Positions 26,021-34,567 are shown, numbered from the stretch's first letter. The stretch: DNA of 64,000 bases from Sinorhizobium mexicanum (GCF_013488225.1 NZ_CP041238.1:3001501-3065500); one strand, 5' to 3'. The notes: generated by a model from the letters alone, not told the origin. Translations and numbers: made by a program.

Positions 26021-27202
26021 GTGGATATTGCAACGATCGTCCTTGTCGACGCGACTCTGCGTGAAGGCGGCATACGGCGTGCGGCAAAGCTCAGCGGCCG
26101 CCCACCGTCGAGTGTCAGCGCCGCCGTCCGACGCTTCGAGCAGACGATTTCCGTTCCGTTGCTCCGCCGCGAGGGCGCCATGCTCGTGCCTACGCTGGAG
26201 GCGCAGGCCCGCACCGCGGACATAGCGGAAGCGGCCGACACCGCAACGCTTCTCGTGAACCGCCTTGGTAGCCTGGCGGCAGGCCCGATCCCGCCCGTCA
26301 GCCTGGCTGCGCTCGACCGTTTCGTGAAGATCGCCCGCAACGGCAGCATACGCTCCGTCGCCCGGATGCTCGGTCTCGGCCAGCCGCAGTTGACCCGCCA
26401 GATGGCGAACCTCGAGCGCCATCTGGGATACCGGCTGTTCGAGCGCGCCTATCACGGCGTGGTCTGCACCGAGGAAGCGCTCGCCGCCATCCCGCTGGCA
26501 GAAAAACTGCTTCAATGCTGGGGACGCCTGACACGCGCATCGGACGACCGCTTCCGCCGCGACGCGACGACATGGCGTCTCGGCGCGGTGATGCCGCTCG
26601 GCCCCGAGAGCGAGATCGCGCGCATGCTGGCGGCGCTGACGGCCGCCTGGCATGCTTCCCGCCCCCGTCAGCACCTCTTCATTTCGAGCACGACTGCAGA
26701 CGAACTCATCGCCGGGCTGAAGAGCCGACGCTTTGACGCCGCGCTCCTCGACGTCGCCGACTTTCCCCACGAATTCGACGGTCGGCTCGTATCGGAAACG
26801 CCGCTGGCGCTCGCCGGCGCCGCGGCAACGCTCTCCGAGATGGGCGGCGACTTCGCCCGTCTGCTCTGCACCTCCCCGATCGCCGTGCCGAGTGCCAAGA
26901 GCGGGCTGAGGCGCGAGGCGACGCGTTTTCTGGAAGATACGCTCAGCGAGAGCGAGCGGCGGCGCGTCACCCTGATCGAAGTGGACTCGATCCCGGTGAT
27001 CATCAATCTCGTCAGCCACCACGGCTATCTCTCGATATTGCCGGAAAGCTCGCTCGCCCGCGTCCATCGCCCACCCGCGATGATCCGGCTCTCGTCCCGA
27101 TACAGGCAATCCCTGACCCTCGTCTGGCCCAGGAAGGCGCTTTGGGCCCAGGCCGGCGAAGCCATCTTCAGGATGATGAAGACCGGAACGGTGCGAACCT
27201 GA
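26021..27202 (+). CDS. LysR-family regulator with two tandem N-terminal HTH domains
   Basis: A 393-residue regulator, about 90 residues longer than a normal LysR protein. Residues about 5-60 form one LysR-type winged HTH (LREGGIRRAAKLSGRPPSSV...SAAVRRFEQTISVPLLRREG). Residues about 93-150 form a second (LDRFVKIARNGSIRSVARML, GLGQPQLTRQMANLERHLGY). The remainder is a weakly recognisable periplasmic-binding-protein-like effector domain. It starts at GTG 26021. It is divergent from the MIO-less lyase operon with a perfect inverted repeat between them, so it is the likely ergothioneine- or thiourocanate-responsive regulator. Confidence 0.85.
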   Translation: MDIATIVLVDATLREGGIRRAAKLSGRPPSSVSAAVRRFEQTISVPLLRREGAMLVPTLEAQARTADIAEAADTATLLVNRLGSLAAGPIPPVSLAALDRFVKIARNGSIRSVARMLGLGQPQLTRQMANLERHLGYRLFERAYHGVVCTEEALAAIPLAEKLLQCWGRLTRASDDRFRRDATTWRLGAVMPLGPESEIARMLAALTAAWHASRPRQHLFISSTTADELIAGLKSRRFDAALLDVADFPHEFDGRLVSETPLALAGAAATLSEMGGDFARLLCTSPIAVPSAKSGLRREATRFLEDTLSESERRRVTLIEVDSIPVIINLVSHHGYLSILPESSLARVHRPPAMIRLSSRYRQSLTLVWPRKALWAQAGEAIFRMMKTGTVRT

Positions 27203-27286
27203 GTCGCCGTCTGACGAAGTCGCACCAAGCCGCTGATTCGAATCGCCAATCTGGTGCGGCCTGATTCTCCGTCTGAAGCTGTTCAA

Positions 27287-28258
27287 TCAGCTCTTGAGCT
27301 TCAGGCGCCGGCGCGTTTCGCTGGGGCTTTCGCGATAGTGCGCGCGGTAGCTGCGCGAGAATGAGGACGACGAATTGAAGCCGGCGATCGCAGCGATATC
27401 GGCAAACTCCATCCGCGTTTCGATCACCTTTCGGCGCGCGGCATTAAGACGGAGAGCGAGATAATGCTCATGCGGGGCGACGCCCATCGTGTCCTTGAAG
27501 AGGTCCTGCAGATGCCGGGCGCTGACACCGGCGCGGCGTGCAAGCCGTGCCAGCGTCAGCGGCGCCTCGACGGTCTCCTCCATCAGCTTGACCGCCGCGC
27601 CGACCCGGGCGTCGAGAATGCGCATATTGCCGATTGCCGGCACCTGCAGCAGGTCGCCACGCGTGCGCTCCTGCTCGTAGATGAAGAGGCGCGAGACCTC
27701 GAGCGCCAGCGAGTAGCCATGCGCCCGGCGGATCAGTTCGAGCATCAGGTCGAGCGTCGGCAACGAACCGCCGGTGGTGATGCGCTTGCCGTCGATGACG
27801 AAACGCTCTCGCACCATGGTCACATGCGGATAGGCGGCGGCGAAATCCTCGAAATCCTCCCAATGGGTCGTGGCGGAAAAATTGTCGAGCAGGCTGGTCT
27901 CGGCAAGCAGCCACGAGCCGGATTCGATCCCCGCCATGACCTCCCGATGCCGCGCCGTCTGCGACAGCAGCATCTTGAGTTGCGAAGTGGCGCTGCGCTT
28001 CCAGTTGTAGCTCGAAACCACGAAGAGCGGCGCGGTTTCGCGCTGCGGCCGGAACGGGCCGGAGACCGGAATGGGAATCCCGCTCTTGGTCTCGATCGCT
28101 TCGCCGTCAGGGCTGAAAATCGTCCAGTTGTACAGCGCGCGGCCGGCGATTCGGTTGGCGGCACGTAGCGGCTCGATCACGGAAGCGACGAGGATCAGAT
28201 TCGTCTCCGGGAGAACCAACAAATCGATGTGCTGCACCTGCGAAGCAACCTGATCCAT
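27287..28258 (-). CDS. cdhR: GlxA-type AraC regulator of carnitine catabolism (CdhR-like)
   Basis: A 323-residue regulator: an N-terminal DJ-1/PfpI-like amidotransferase fold (about 10-190; HIDLLVLPETNLILVASVIE) and two C-terminal AraC HTH motifs (about 225-320; LARLARRAGVSARHLQDLFK, ADIAAIAGFNSSSSFSRSYR). The DJ-1 domain lacks a nucleophile I can assign and is probably a sensor, as in other GlxA-type regulators. It is divergent from the 3-dehydrocarnitine cleavage gene, with two direct repeats in the 109-bp gap. That matches CdhR, the carnitine-responsive activator of Pseudomonas cdh genes. Confidence 0.85.
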   Translation of the reverse strand: MDQVASQVQHIDLLVLPETNLILVASVIEPLRAANRIAGRALYNWTIFSPDGEAIETKSGIPIPVSGPFRPQRETAPLFVVSSYNWKRSATSQLKMLLSQTARHREVMAGIESGSWLLAETSLLDNFSATTHWEDFEDFAAAYPHVTMVRERFVIDGKRITTGGSLPTLDLMLELIRRAHGYSLALEVSRLFIYEQERTRGDLLQVPAIGNMRILDARVGAAVKLMEETVEAPLTLARLARRAGVSARHLQDLFKDTMGVAPHEHYLALRLNAARRKVIETRMEFADIAAIAGFNSSSSFSRSYRAHYRESPSETRRRLKLKS

Positions 28259-28280
28259 GGCAAAACTTCCTGCTTACGTT

Positions 28281-28311
28281 GCCGATAATGTATATGATAC
28301 AGCCGATAATG
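28281..28311 (+). promoter_or_regulatory. Tandem direct repeat operator upstream of the carnitine genes
   Basis: GCCGATAATG occurs twice, at 28281-28290 and 28302-28311, spaced 21 bp start to start, i.e. two helical turns. That is the spacing expected for an AraC-family dimer. It lies 57 bp before the BKACE start and 23 bp from the regulator start. Confidence 0.75.
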
Positions 28312-28367
28312 AAAAGCAGTGCCGGCCTTTCTGCCCCGTAATAGCTCCCAACAAAAGGGAGACAGCA

Positions 28368-29270
28368 ATGCCGCTCAGCATGAACCGCGAGGTATTCATC
28401 ACCTGCGCCGTCACCGGTTCGGGAGACACAGTTTCCAAATCCAGCCACGTCCCGATTACGCCGAAGCAGATCGCCGAAGCCGCGGTTGAAGCCGCCAAGG
28501 CGGGGGCAGCAATCATCCATTGCCACGTCCGCGACCCGGAGACCGGCGCACCGGCCCGCCGCCTCGACCTCTACCGGGAAGTGACCGATCGCATCCGTTC
28601 CGCCGACGTCGACATTGTGCTGAATCTCACCGCCGGCATGGGTGGGGATCTTGTTTTCGGCAATGTCGAAAGCCCCCTCCCGGTCAATGAGAAGGGCACT
28701 GACATGGCCGGCGCCACCGAGCGTGTCGCCCATGTTGCCGAATGCCTGCCGGAAATCTGCACACTCGACTGCGGGACCATGAACTTCTCGCTTGGCGACT
28801 ACGTCATGACCAACACCCCGTCGATGCTGCGCGAGATGGCCCGCCAGATGACCGCGCTTGGCGTCCGCCCCGAGATCGAAGCCTTCGACACCGGCCACCT
28901 CTGGTTCGCCAAGCAACTCGTCGAAGAAGGCCTGATCGAGGATCCCGTGCTGATCCAGCTCTGCATGGGCATTCCGTGGGGCGCGCCCGACGACCTCAAC
29001 ACCTTCATGGCGATGGTCAACAACGTGCCGTCGAACTGGACCTTCTCTGCCTTCTCGATCGGCCGAAATGCGCTCGCCTACCCGGCGGCGGCGATCCTTG
29101 CCGGCGGCAACGTCCGCGTTGGCTTGGAAGACAACCTCTATATCGGCAAGGGCCAGCTCGCCACCAACGGCCAGCTCGTCGAAAAGGCGGTGTCCGTTAT
29201 CGAGGGCATGGGCGCAAAGATCGTCGGCCCGGCAGAGGTCCGCGAGAAACTCAAGCTAAAGAAGCGGTAA
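28368..29270 (+). CDS. cdhC: Beta-keto acid cleavage enzyme, 3-dehydrocarnitine:acetyl-CoA type
   Basis: A 300-residue BKACE (DUF849) TIM-barrel zinc enzyme. Metal and substrate residues are visible: HCHVRDPETG (His51, His53), the central LDCGTMNF (about 133-140) and GLEDNLY (252-258). It starts at ATG 28368 after AAAAGGGAGA. With acetyl-CoA, the 3-dehydrocarnitine member yields acetoacetate and betainyl-CoA. Substrate assignment rests on the neighbouring carnitine dehydrogenase-thioesterase fusion and the CdhR-like regulator. Confidence 0.9.
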   Translation: MPLSMNREVFITCAVTGSGDTVSKSSHVPITPKQIAEAAVEAAKAGAAIIHCHVRDPETGAPARRLDLYREVTDRIRSADVDIVLNLTAGMGGDLVFGNVESPLPVNEKGTDMAGATERVAHVAECLPEICTLDCGTMNFSLGDYVMTNTPSMLREMARQMTALGVRPEIEAFDTGHLWFAKQLVEEGLIEDPVLIQLCMGIPWGAPDDLNTFMAMVNNVPSNWTFSAFSIGRNALAYPAAAILAGGNVRVGLEDNLYIGKGQLATNGQLVEKAVSVIEGMGAKIVGPAEVREKLKLKKR

Positions 29271-29272
29271 GG

Positions 29273-29367
29273 CCCCTCCCAACCCTCCCTCACAAGGGAG
29301 GACTTAACTTGCCGCGCCGGAGCCATCCTCCCCCTTGTGGGGAGGGTGGCCCGGAGGGCGGACGGGG
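29273..29367. repeat. Palindromic intergenic repeat (CCTCCCT/AGGGAGG type)
   Basis: Two short palindromes, CCTCCCTCACAAGGGAGG and CCTCCCCCTTGTGGGGAGG, are followed by GTGGCCCGGAGGGCGGACGGGG. It is related in plan to, but distinct in sequence from, the RIME copies in this window. It separates cdhC and the fused dehydrogenase. Confidence 0.8.
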
Positions 29368-29396
29368 TTCCAAGCCAACAGTTGAATGGAGAGGGC

Positions 29397-30887
29397 ATGA
29401 GCATCATCAGCAAGGCCGCCTGCGTCGGCGGCGGCGTCATCGGCGGGGCCTGGGCGGCGCGTTTCGCTCTTGCCGGCATCGACGTCAACATCTTCGATCC
29501 GCATCCGGAAGCCGAGCGCATCATCGGCGAGGTCATGGCCAATGCCCAGAAGGCCTATGGCATGCTGACCATGGCGCCACTGCCGCCGCGCGGCAAACTC
29601 AACTTCTGCAAGACGATCCAGCAAGCGGTCGAAGGGGTTGACTGGATTCAGGAAAGCGTTCCCGAGCGGCTGGAGTTGAAGCGCGGCGTCATCACCGAGA
29701 TCGACGCATTTGCCCGCCCGGACGCGCTCATCGGTTCCTCGACCTCGGGCTTGCTGCCCTCGGACCTGCAGGCCGACATGAAAAACCCCGAACGCATGTT
29801 CGTGGCGCACCCCTATAACCCGGTCTATCTGCTGCCGTTGGTCGAGCTCGTCGGCGGCAAGAAGACTTCATCGGAAACGATCAAGCGGGCGGAAGAAGGC
29901 GTTGCCGAAATCGGCATGAAAGGCGTCGTGATCGCCAAGGAGATCGAAGCCTTCGTCGGCGACCGCCTGCTCGAAGCGCTCTGGCGCGAGGCGCTCTGGC
30001 TGATCCAGGACGACATCTGCGACACCGAGACGCTCGACAACGTCATGCGTTATTCCTTCGGCATGCGCTGGGCGCAGATGGGCCTGTTCGAGACCTATCG
30101 CATCGCCGGCGGCGAAGCCGGCATGCGCCACTTCCTCGCCCAGTTCGGCCCCTGCCTCAAATGGCCCTGGACCAAGTTCACCGATGTCGTCGACCTCGAC
30201 GACGCGCTCGTCGAGAAGATCGGCGCCCAGTCGGACGCCCAAGCCGTCGGCCGCTCGATCCGCGAACTCGAACGCATCCGCGACGAAAACCTCGTGGGCA
30301 TCATGCATGCGCTGAAAGCCGGCAATGGCGGTGAAGGCTGGGGCGCTGGCAAGCTGCTCGCCGATTTCGAAAAGCGCCTTTGGGCAAAGGGCGGCGATCA
30401 GGCGAAAAGCTATGACGCCTCCGGTCCGCTGCGGCTCCTCGACACCAAGGTCAACGCAGCCTGGGTCGACTATAACGGCCACATGACCGAGCATCGCTAT
30501 CTGCAGCTCTTCGGCGACACCTCCGATGCGCTGCTGCGCCTGATCGGTGTCGACTTCGATTATGTCGAAGCCGGCCACAGCTACTACACCGTCGAAACCC
30601 ACATCCGCCATCTGGGTGAAGCCAAGCTCGGCCAGGCGCTCTGCACGACGCTCCAGCTTCTCGCCTCCGACGAGAAACGGGTCCATTTCTTCACGAGGAT
30701 CCACGATGCCGCGTCCGGCGACGTCATCGCGACCGCCGAACAGATGATGCTGCACGTCGACGCCAAGGCCGGCAAATCGGTCCCGGCGCCGGCGGAAGTG
30801 CTGGCGAAGCTTAAGCCGATCGCCGAAGGCCATGCGAAGCTCGCTGTACCGGAAGGTGCCGGGCGTTATGTGGGGCAGAAGCGGTGA
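29397..30887 (+). CDS. cdhA: Fused L-carnitine dehydrogenase / betainyl-CoA thioesterase
   Basis: A 496-residue two-domain protein. Residues 1 to about 325 form a 3-hydroxyacyl-CoA-dehydrogenase-type NAD domain: GGGVIGGAWAARFA (11-24), STSGLLPSDL (115-124) and catalytic His138 in AHPYNP. Residues about 345-496 form a hotdog thioesterase: WVDYNGHMTEHRYLQLFGD (356-374). The first domain oxidises L-carnitine to 3-dehydrocarnitine; the second hydrolyses betainyl-CoA to glycine betaine after BKACE cleavage. In pseudomonads these are separate proteins (CdhA, CdhB). The start is ATG 29397 after GGAGAGGGC; the upstream open frame is repeat DNA. Confidence 0.92.
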   Translation: MSIISKAACVGGGVIGGAWAARFALAGIDVNIFDPHPEAERIIGEVMANAQKAYGMLTMAPLPPRGKLNFCKTIQQAVEGVDWIQESVPERLELKRGVITEIDAFARPDALIGSSTSGLLPSDLQADMKNPERMFVAHPYNPVYLLPLVELVGGKKTSSETIKRAEEGVAEIGMKGVVIAKEIEAFVGDRLLEALWREALWLIQDDICDTETLDNVMRYSFGMRWAQMGLFETYRIAGGEAGMRHFLAQFGPCLKWPWTKFTDVVDLDDALVEKIGAQSDAQAVGRSIRELERIRDENLVGIMHALKAGNGGEGWGAGKLLADFEKRLWAKGGDQAKSYDASGPLRLLDTKVNAAWVDYNGHMTEHRYLQLFGDTSDALLRLIGVDFDYVEAGHSYYTVETHIRHLGEAKLGQALCTTLQLLASDEKRVHFFTRIHDAASGDVIATAEQMMLHVDAKAGKSVPAPAEVLAKLKPIAEGHAKLAVPEGAGRYVGQKR

Positions 30888-30907
30888 ACGCATGAGGGCG
30901 AATGATC

Positions 30908-31050
30908 GCCCCTCATCCGCCTGCCGGCACCTTCTCCCCGCAAGCGGGGAGAAGGGATATGTCGCAGCCGCTCGCTTGGCCCTCACCGTAGGGCGAGGCA
31001 CGAGATGTCCCCTCTCCCCGCCTGCGGGGAGAGGGCTAGGGTGAGGGGCA
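30908..31050. repeat. RIME-type intergenic palindromic element
   Basis: CCTTCTCCCCGCAAGCGGGGAGAAGG and CTCTCCCCGCCTGCGGGGAGAG lie between CCCCTCATCC and GGTGAGGGGCA, in inverse orientation to the copies at 15733 and 20104. It fills most of the gap before the acyl-CoA dehydrogenase. Confidence 0.9.
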
Positions 31051-31122
31051 AGAGCCAAGCAAGCAAAGGGCCGATGGGGAGATCGGCCCAGGCGGGCGGA
31101 CCAAAAAATACGAGGGAGAACA

Positions 31123-32283
31123 ATGAATTTCGCACTGACCGAAGAACAGCAGATGATCGTCGACACGGTCCGCAACTTCGTCGAGACCGAGATCTATCCG
31201 CATGAAAACGAGGTCGAGCGCACCGGTATCGTACCACGCGAGCTCGGCCAGGAAATTGCCCGCAAGTGCAAGGAGCTCGGCTTCTTCGCCTGCAACTTTC
31301 CGGAAGAGGTCGGCGGTGCCGGGCTCGATCACCTGACCTTCACGCTCGTCGAACGCGAGCTTGGCCGTGGCTCGATGGGCTTGACCGTATTTTTCGGCCG
31401 CCCCTCCGGCATCCTGATGGCCTGCAACGAAGAGCAACGCGAACGCTACCTGCTGCCGGCCGTCAAGGGCGATAAATTCGACGCGCTCGCCATGACCGAG
31501 CCGGACGCTGGCTCCGACGTGCGCGGCATGAAATGCTTCGCCAGACAGGACGGCGACGACTGGATCGTCAACGGCACGAAGCACTTCATCAGCCACGCCG
31601 ACATCGCCGATTTCGTCATCGTCTTCATCGCCACCGGCGAGGAGCAGACACCGCGCGGCCCGAAGAAGAAGATCACCTGCTTCCTCGTCGATCGCGGCAC
31701 GCCTGGTTTCCAGATCCGTGAAGGCTACAACTCCGTTTCGCATCGCGGCTACAAGAACTGCATCCTGACCTTCGACGACTGCCGCCTGCCCTCCTCGCAG
31801 ATCCTCGGCGAGGTGCACAAGGGTTTCGACATCGCCAATGAATGGCTCTATGCCACGCGCCTGACGGTCGCCGCCACCTCGGTCGGGCGGGCGCGGCGCG
31901 CCTTCGACTATGCGCTCTCCTATGCCGCCGAACGCAAGCAGTTCGGCAAGCCGATCGGCGCCAACCAGGGCGTCTCCTTCAAGCTTGCCGACATGATCAC
32001 CGAGATCGACGCCGCCGACCTTCTGACGCTGTCGGCCGCCTGGCGGCTCGACCAAGGCCTGCCGTCAAACCGCGAGATCGCCTCTGCCAAGGTCTATGCA
32101 ACGGAAATGCTGGCGCGCGTCACCGACGAGGCGATCCAGATCTATGGCGGCATGGGCCTTATGGACGACCTGCCGCTCGCCCGCTTCTGGCGTGACGCCC
32201 GCGTCGAGCGCATCTGGGATGGCACTTCGGAAATCCAGCGCCACATCATCAGCCGCGACCTGCTGCGGCCGCTGGGGGCTTGA
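31123..32283 (+). CDS. Acyl-CoA dehydrogenase, candidate gamma-butyrobetainyl-CoA dehydrogenase
   Basis: A 386-residue FAD-dependent acyl-CoA dehydrogenase with complete N-, middle and C-terminal domains: AMTEPDAGSDVRGM (about 124-137), the flavin-binding FISHADIADFV, and the C-terminal QIYGGMGLMDDLPLARFWRD. The catalytic Glu usually found in YEGT reads Asp (IWDGTSEIQ, near 370). The Phe-Trp-Arg-Asp stretch resembles CaiA. In context (carnitine genes before, acyl-CoA synthetase and CaiD-like hydratase after) I infer oxidation of gamma-butyrobetainyl-CoA to crotonobetainyl-CoA. It begins after a RIME element and may have its own promoter. Confidence 0.85.
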   Translation: MNFALTEEQQMIVDTVRNFVETEIYPHENEVERTGIVPRELGQEIARKCKELGFFACNFPEEVGGAGLDHLTFTLVERELGRGSMGLTVFFGRPSGILMACNEEQRERYLLPAVKGDKFDALAMTEPDAGSDVRGMKCFARQDGDDWIVNGTKHFISHADIADFVIVFIATGEEQTPRGPKKKITCFLVDRGTPGFQIREGYNSVSHRGYKNCILTFDDCRLPSSQILGEVHKGFDIANEWLYATRLTVAATSVGRARRAFDYALSYAAERKQFGKPIGANQGVSFKLADMITEIDAADLLTLSAAWRLDQGLPSNREIASAKVYATEMLARVTDEAIQIYGGMGLMDDLPLARFWRDARVERIWDGTSEIQRHIISRDLLRPLGA

Positions 32284-32316
32284 GGGATGATGTACGGTTT
32301 TCGGCTAGGCCATTTG

Positions 32317-32464
32317 CCCCTCACCCGTACCCTCTCCCCGCGTGCGGGGAGAGGGTACGCCGTGCTGCGCGCGCTTCTCCTGTCGGTGAGGCCTAGCACG
32401 CGGGGGCGGCAGGTCCCTTCTCCCCGTGTTATGGGGAGAAGGTCGCGGCAGCGGGATGAGGGGC
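32317..32464. repeat. RIME-type intergenic palindromic element
   Basis: CTCTCCCCGCGTGCGGGGAGAG and CCTTCTCCCCGTGTTATGGGGAGAAGG are bounded by CCCCTCACCC and GGGATGAGGGGC. It lies between the acyl-CoA dehydrogenase and synthetase genes. Confidence 0.9.
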
Positions 32465-32498
32465 ATCGCCCTGCCGCGTTGAGGGAGTGCAGGGCGTA

Positions 32499-34562
32499 AT
32501 GACCACCCCTCCCCGCTCTCTCGACCGGCTGATCCGCCCGCGCTCCATCGCCGTCTTCGGCGGCAAGGAGGCACGCCGCGTCATCGAACAATGCGACAAG
32601 ATGGGCTTTGCCGGCGAGATCTGGCCGGTCCACCCACGCGAAGAAGAAATTCGCGGCCGCCGTTGCTACCGCTCGGTGGCGGACCTGCCGGATGCGCCGG
32701 ACGCCTCTTTTGTCGGCGTTAACCGCGCACTGACGATCGAGATCATCCGCGAGCTCGCCGCACGCGGTGCCGGCGGCGCCGTTTGCTACGCCTCGGGCTT
32801 CCGCGAAGCAGCAAGCGAACTTGCCGACGGCAATGATCTGCAGGAGGCGCTGGTTGCCGCCGCCGGCGACATGCCGATCGTCGGGCCCAATTGCTACGGC
32901 TTCATCAACATGCTCGACGGCGCCCTGCTCTGGCCGGACCAGCACGGCATGCTGCGCGTCGAGCGCGGCGTCGCAATCCTCACGCAGTCTTCGAACATTG
33001 CCTGCAACATCTCCATGCAGACCCGCGGGCTGCCGCTCGCCTATGTCATGACCGCCGGCAACCAGGCGCAGACCGGGCTGTCCGACATCGCCTGCGCCGT
33101 GCTCGAAGATCCGCGCGTCACCGCCGTTGGCCTCCACATCGAGGGCTTCGACAGCATCGAGGCGCTGGAGCGGCTGGCGACCCGAGCTCGCGAGCTGCGC
33201 AAGCCCGTCGTCACGCTGAAGGTCGGCAAATCGGAAGCCGCCCAGCTTGCGACCGTCTCCCACACGGCCTCCCTCGCCGGCAACGACCGCGTCTCCTCGG
33301 CACTGCTTGTCCGCCTCGGCATCGGCCGGGTCGACACCCTGCCGGAGCTGCTCGAAACACTGAAGCTCCTCCACCTTCACGGCCCTCTTGCCAGCGCCGA
33401 CATCTCCTCGATGAGCTGCTCTGGCGGCGAGGCCTCGCTGATGGCGGATGCCGGTGTCCGGCGGAGAGTCAACTTCCGGGCGCTCCGCGAAGAGCAGCGC
33501 CAGCCGCTGAAGGAAAGTCTCGGCGAGATGGTGACCATCGCCAATCCGCTCGATTACCACACCTTCGTCTGGGGCAACCGTGACAAGCAGACGGCCGCCT
33601 TCACCGCGATGATGAAGGGCGGCTATGCCTTGAACCTGATCGTGCTCGATTTCCCGCGTCTCGACCGCTGCGACGCCGCCGATTGGGTGACGACCTGCGA
33701 GGCCGTGATCGCCTCGGCAAACGCAACCGGCGCCGTCGCGGGCATCGTCGCAAGCCTCGGCGAGAACATGCCGGAAGAAACCGCCCTTTCGCTGATGGCT
33801 GCGGGCGTCGTTCCCTTCTTCGGCATCGACGAAGCGCTCGCCGCTGCGGAGACTGCGGCCGAGATCGGCGCCGCCTGGGCAAGACCTGCCCCGCCGCCTC
33901 TCCTCAAGGTCCGGGCCGAGGCGGGCGATGCCGTTACGCTGACCGAGGCGGAAGCCAAGGCCGAACTCCTCGAATCCGGCGTCGAAGTGCCTCGGGGAAA
34001 AACGGCTGCCACGGCCGAGGAAGCGGCAGATACCGCCGAAGCCCTCGGCTTCCCGGTGGTGCTCAAGGGCCTCGGCATCGCCCACAAGACCGAAGCCGGC
34101 GCGGTCCGGCTCAACCTCACGAGTCCCGACGAGGTCTACGCCGCCGCCAACGCAATGGCCGCCGTCGCTTCCGGTTATCTTGTGGAAAAGATGGTTGCCA
34201 GGCCCGTGGCGGAACTCATCATCGGAGCGATGCGCGATCCCGTTGCCGGCCCGGTGCTCACGATCGGCGCGGGCGGAATCCTCGTGGAATTGCTCGATGA
34301 TTCCGCGATCCTGACGCTTCCGACCACAGAAAAAGCGATTTCGGAGGCGATCGACAGTCTCAAGATCAGAAAACTGCTGGACGGCTATCGCGGCGGTCCG
34401 AAGGGCGATGTGGCGGCGCTGACCAGGACTGTCGCCGCAGCGGCATCCTATGTCGTTTCAAACGCTTCAAAGCTCGACGAACTCGATATCAATCCTATTA
34501 TGGTGTTACCGGAAGGCCAAGGAGCTATCGCCGCTGACGCCCTGATCCGCCGGAGGAAATGA
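32499..34562 (+). CDS. NDP-forming acyl-CoA synthetase (fused alpha-beta)
   Basis: A 687-residue fusion. Residues about 1-140 form a CoA-binding domain (IRPRSIAVFGGKEA), followed by two succinyl-CoA-ligase-like domains containing the phosphohistidine motif SHTASLAGND (about 252). Residues about 470-687 form an ATP-grasp domain (LGFPVVLKGLGIAHKTEAGA, then GAGGILVELLDDSA). Such enzymes activate acids to CoA thioesters, forming ADP and phosphate. In context it probably activates gamma-butyrobetaine, crotonobetaine or carnitine, taking the place of CaiC/CaiB. It starts at ATG 32499; its last codons overlap the hydratase region. Confidence 0.87.
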   Translation: MTTPPRSLDRLIRPRSIAVFGGKEARRVIEQCDKMGFAGEIWPVHPREEEIRGRRCYRSVADLPDAPDASFVGVNRALTIEIIRELAARGAGGAVCYASGFREAASELADGNDLQEALVAAAGDMPIVGPNCYGFINMLDGALLWPDQHGMLRVERGVAILTQSSNIACNISMQTRGLPLAYVMTAGNQAQTGLSDIACAVLEDPRVTAVGLHIEGFDSIEALERLATRARELRKPVVTLKVGKSEAAQLATVSHTASLAGNDRVSSALLVRLGIGRVDTLPELLETLKLLHLHGPLASADISSMSCSGGEASLMADAGVRRRVNFRALREEQRQPLKESLGEMVTIANPLDYHTFVWGNRDKQTAAFTAMMKGGYALNLIVLDFPRLDRCDAADWVTTCEAVIASANATGAVAGIVASLGENMPEETALSLMAAGVVPFFGIDEALAAAETAAEIGAAWARPAPPPLLKVRAEAGDAVTLTEAEAKAELLESGVEVPRGKTAATAEEAADTAEALGFPVVLKGLGIAHKTEAGAVRLNLTSPDEVYAAANAMAAVASGYLVEKMVARPVAELIIGAMRDPVAGPVLTIGAGGILVELLDDSAILTLPTTEKAISEAIDSLKIRKLLDGYRGGPKGDVAALTRTVAAAASYVVSNASKLDELDINPIMVLPEGQGAIAADALIRRRK

Positions 34563-34567
34563 CGCCT

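Noticed and set aside
25889..27286. Upstream extension of the MIO-less lyase frame to a TTG at 27286
   Set aside because: The added 466 codons are antisense to the well-formed LysR-type gene and have no domain; the family N-terminus fits ATG 25888.
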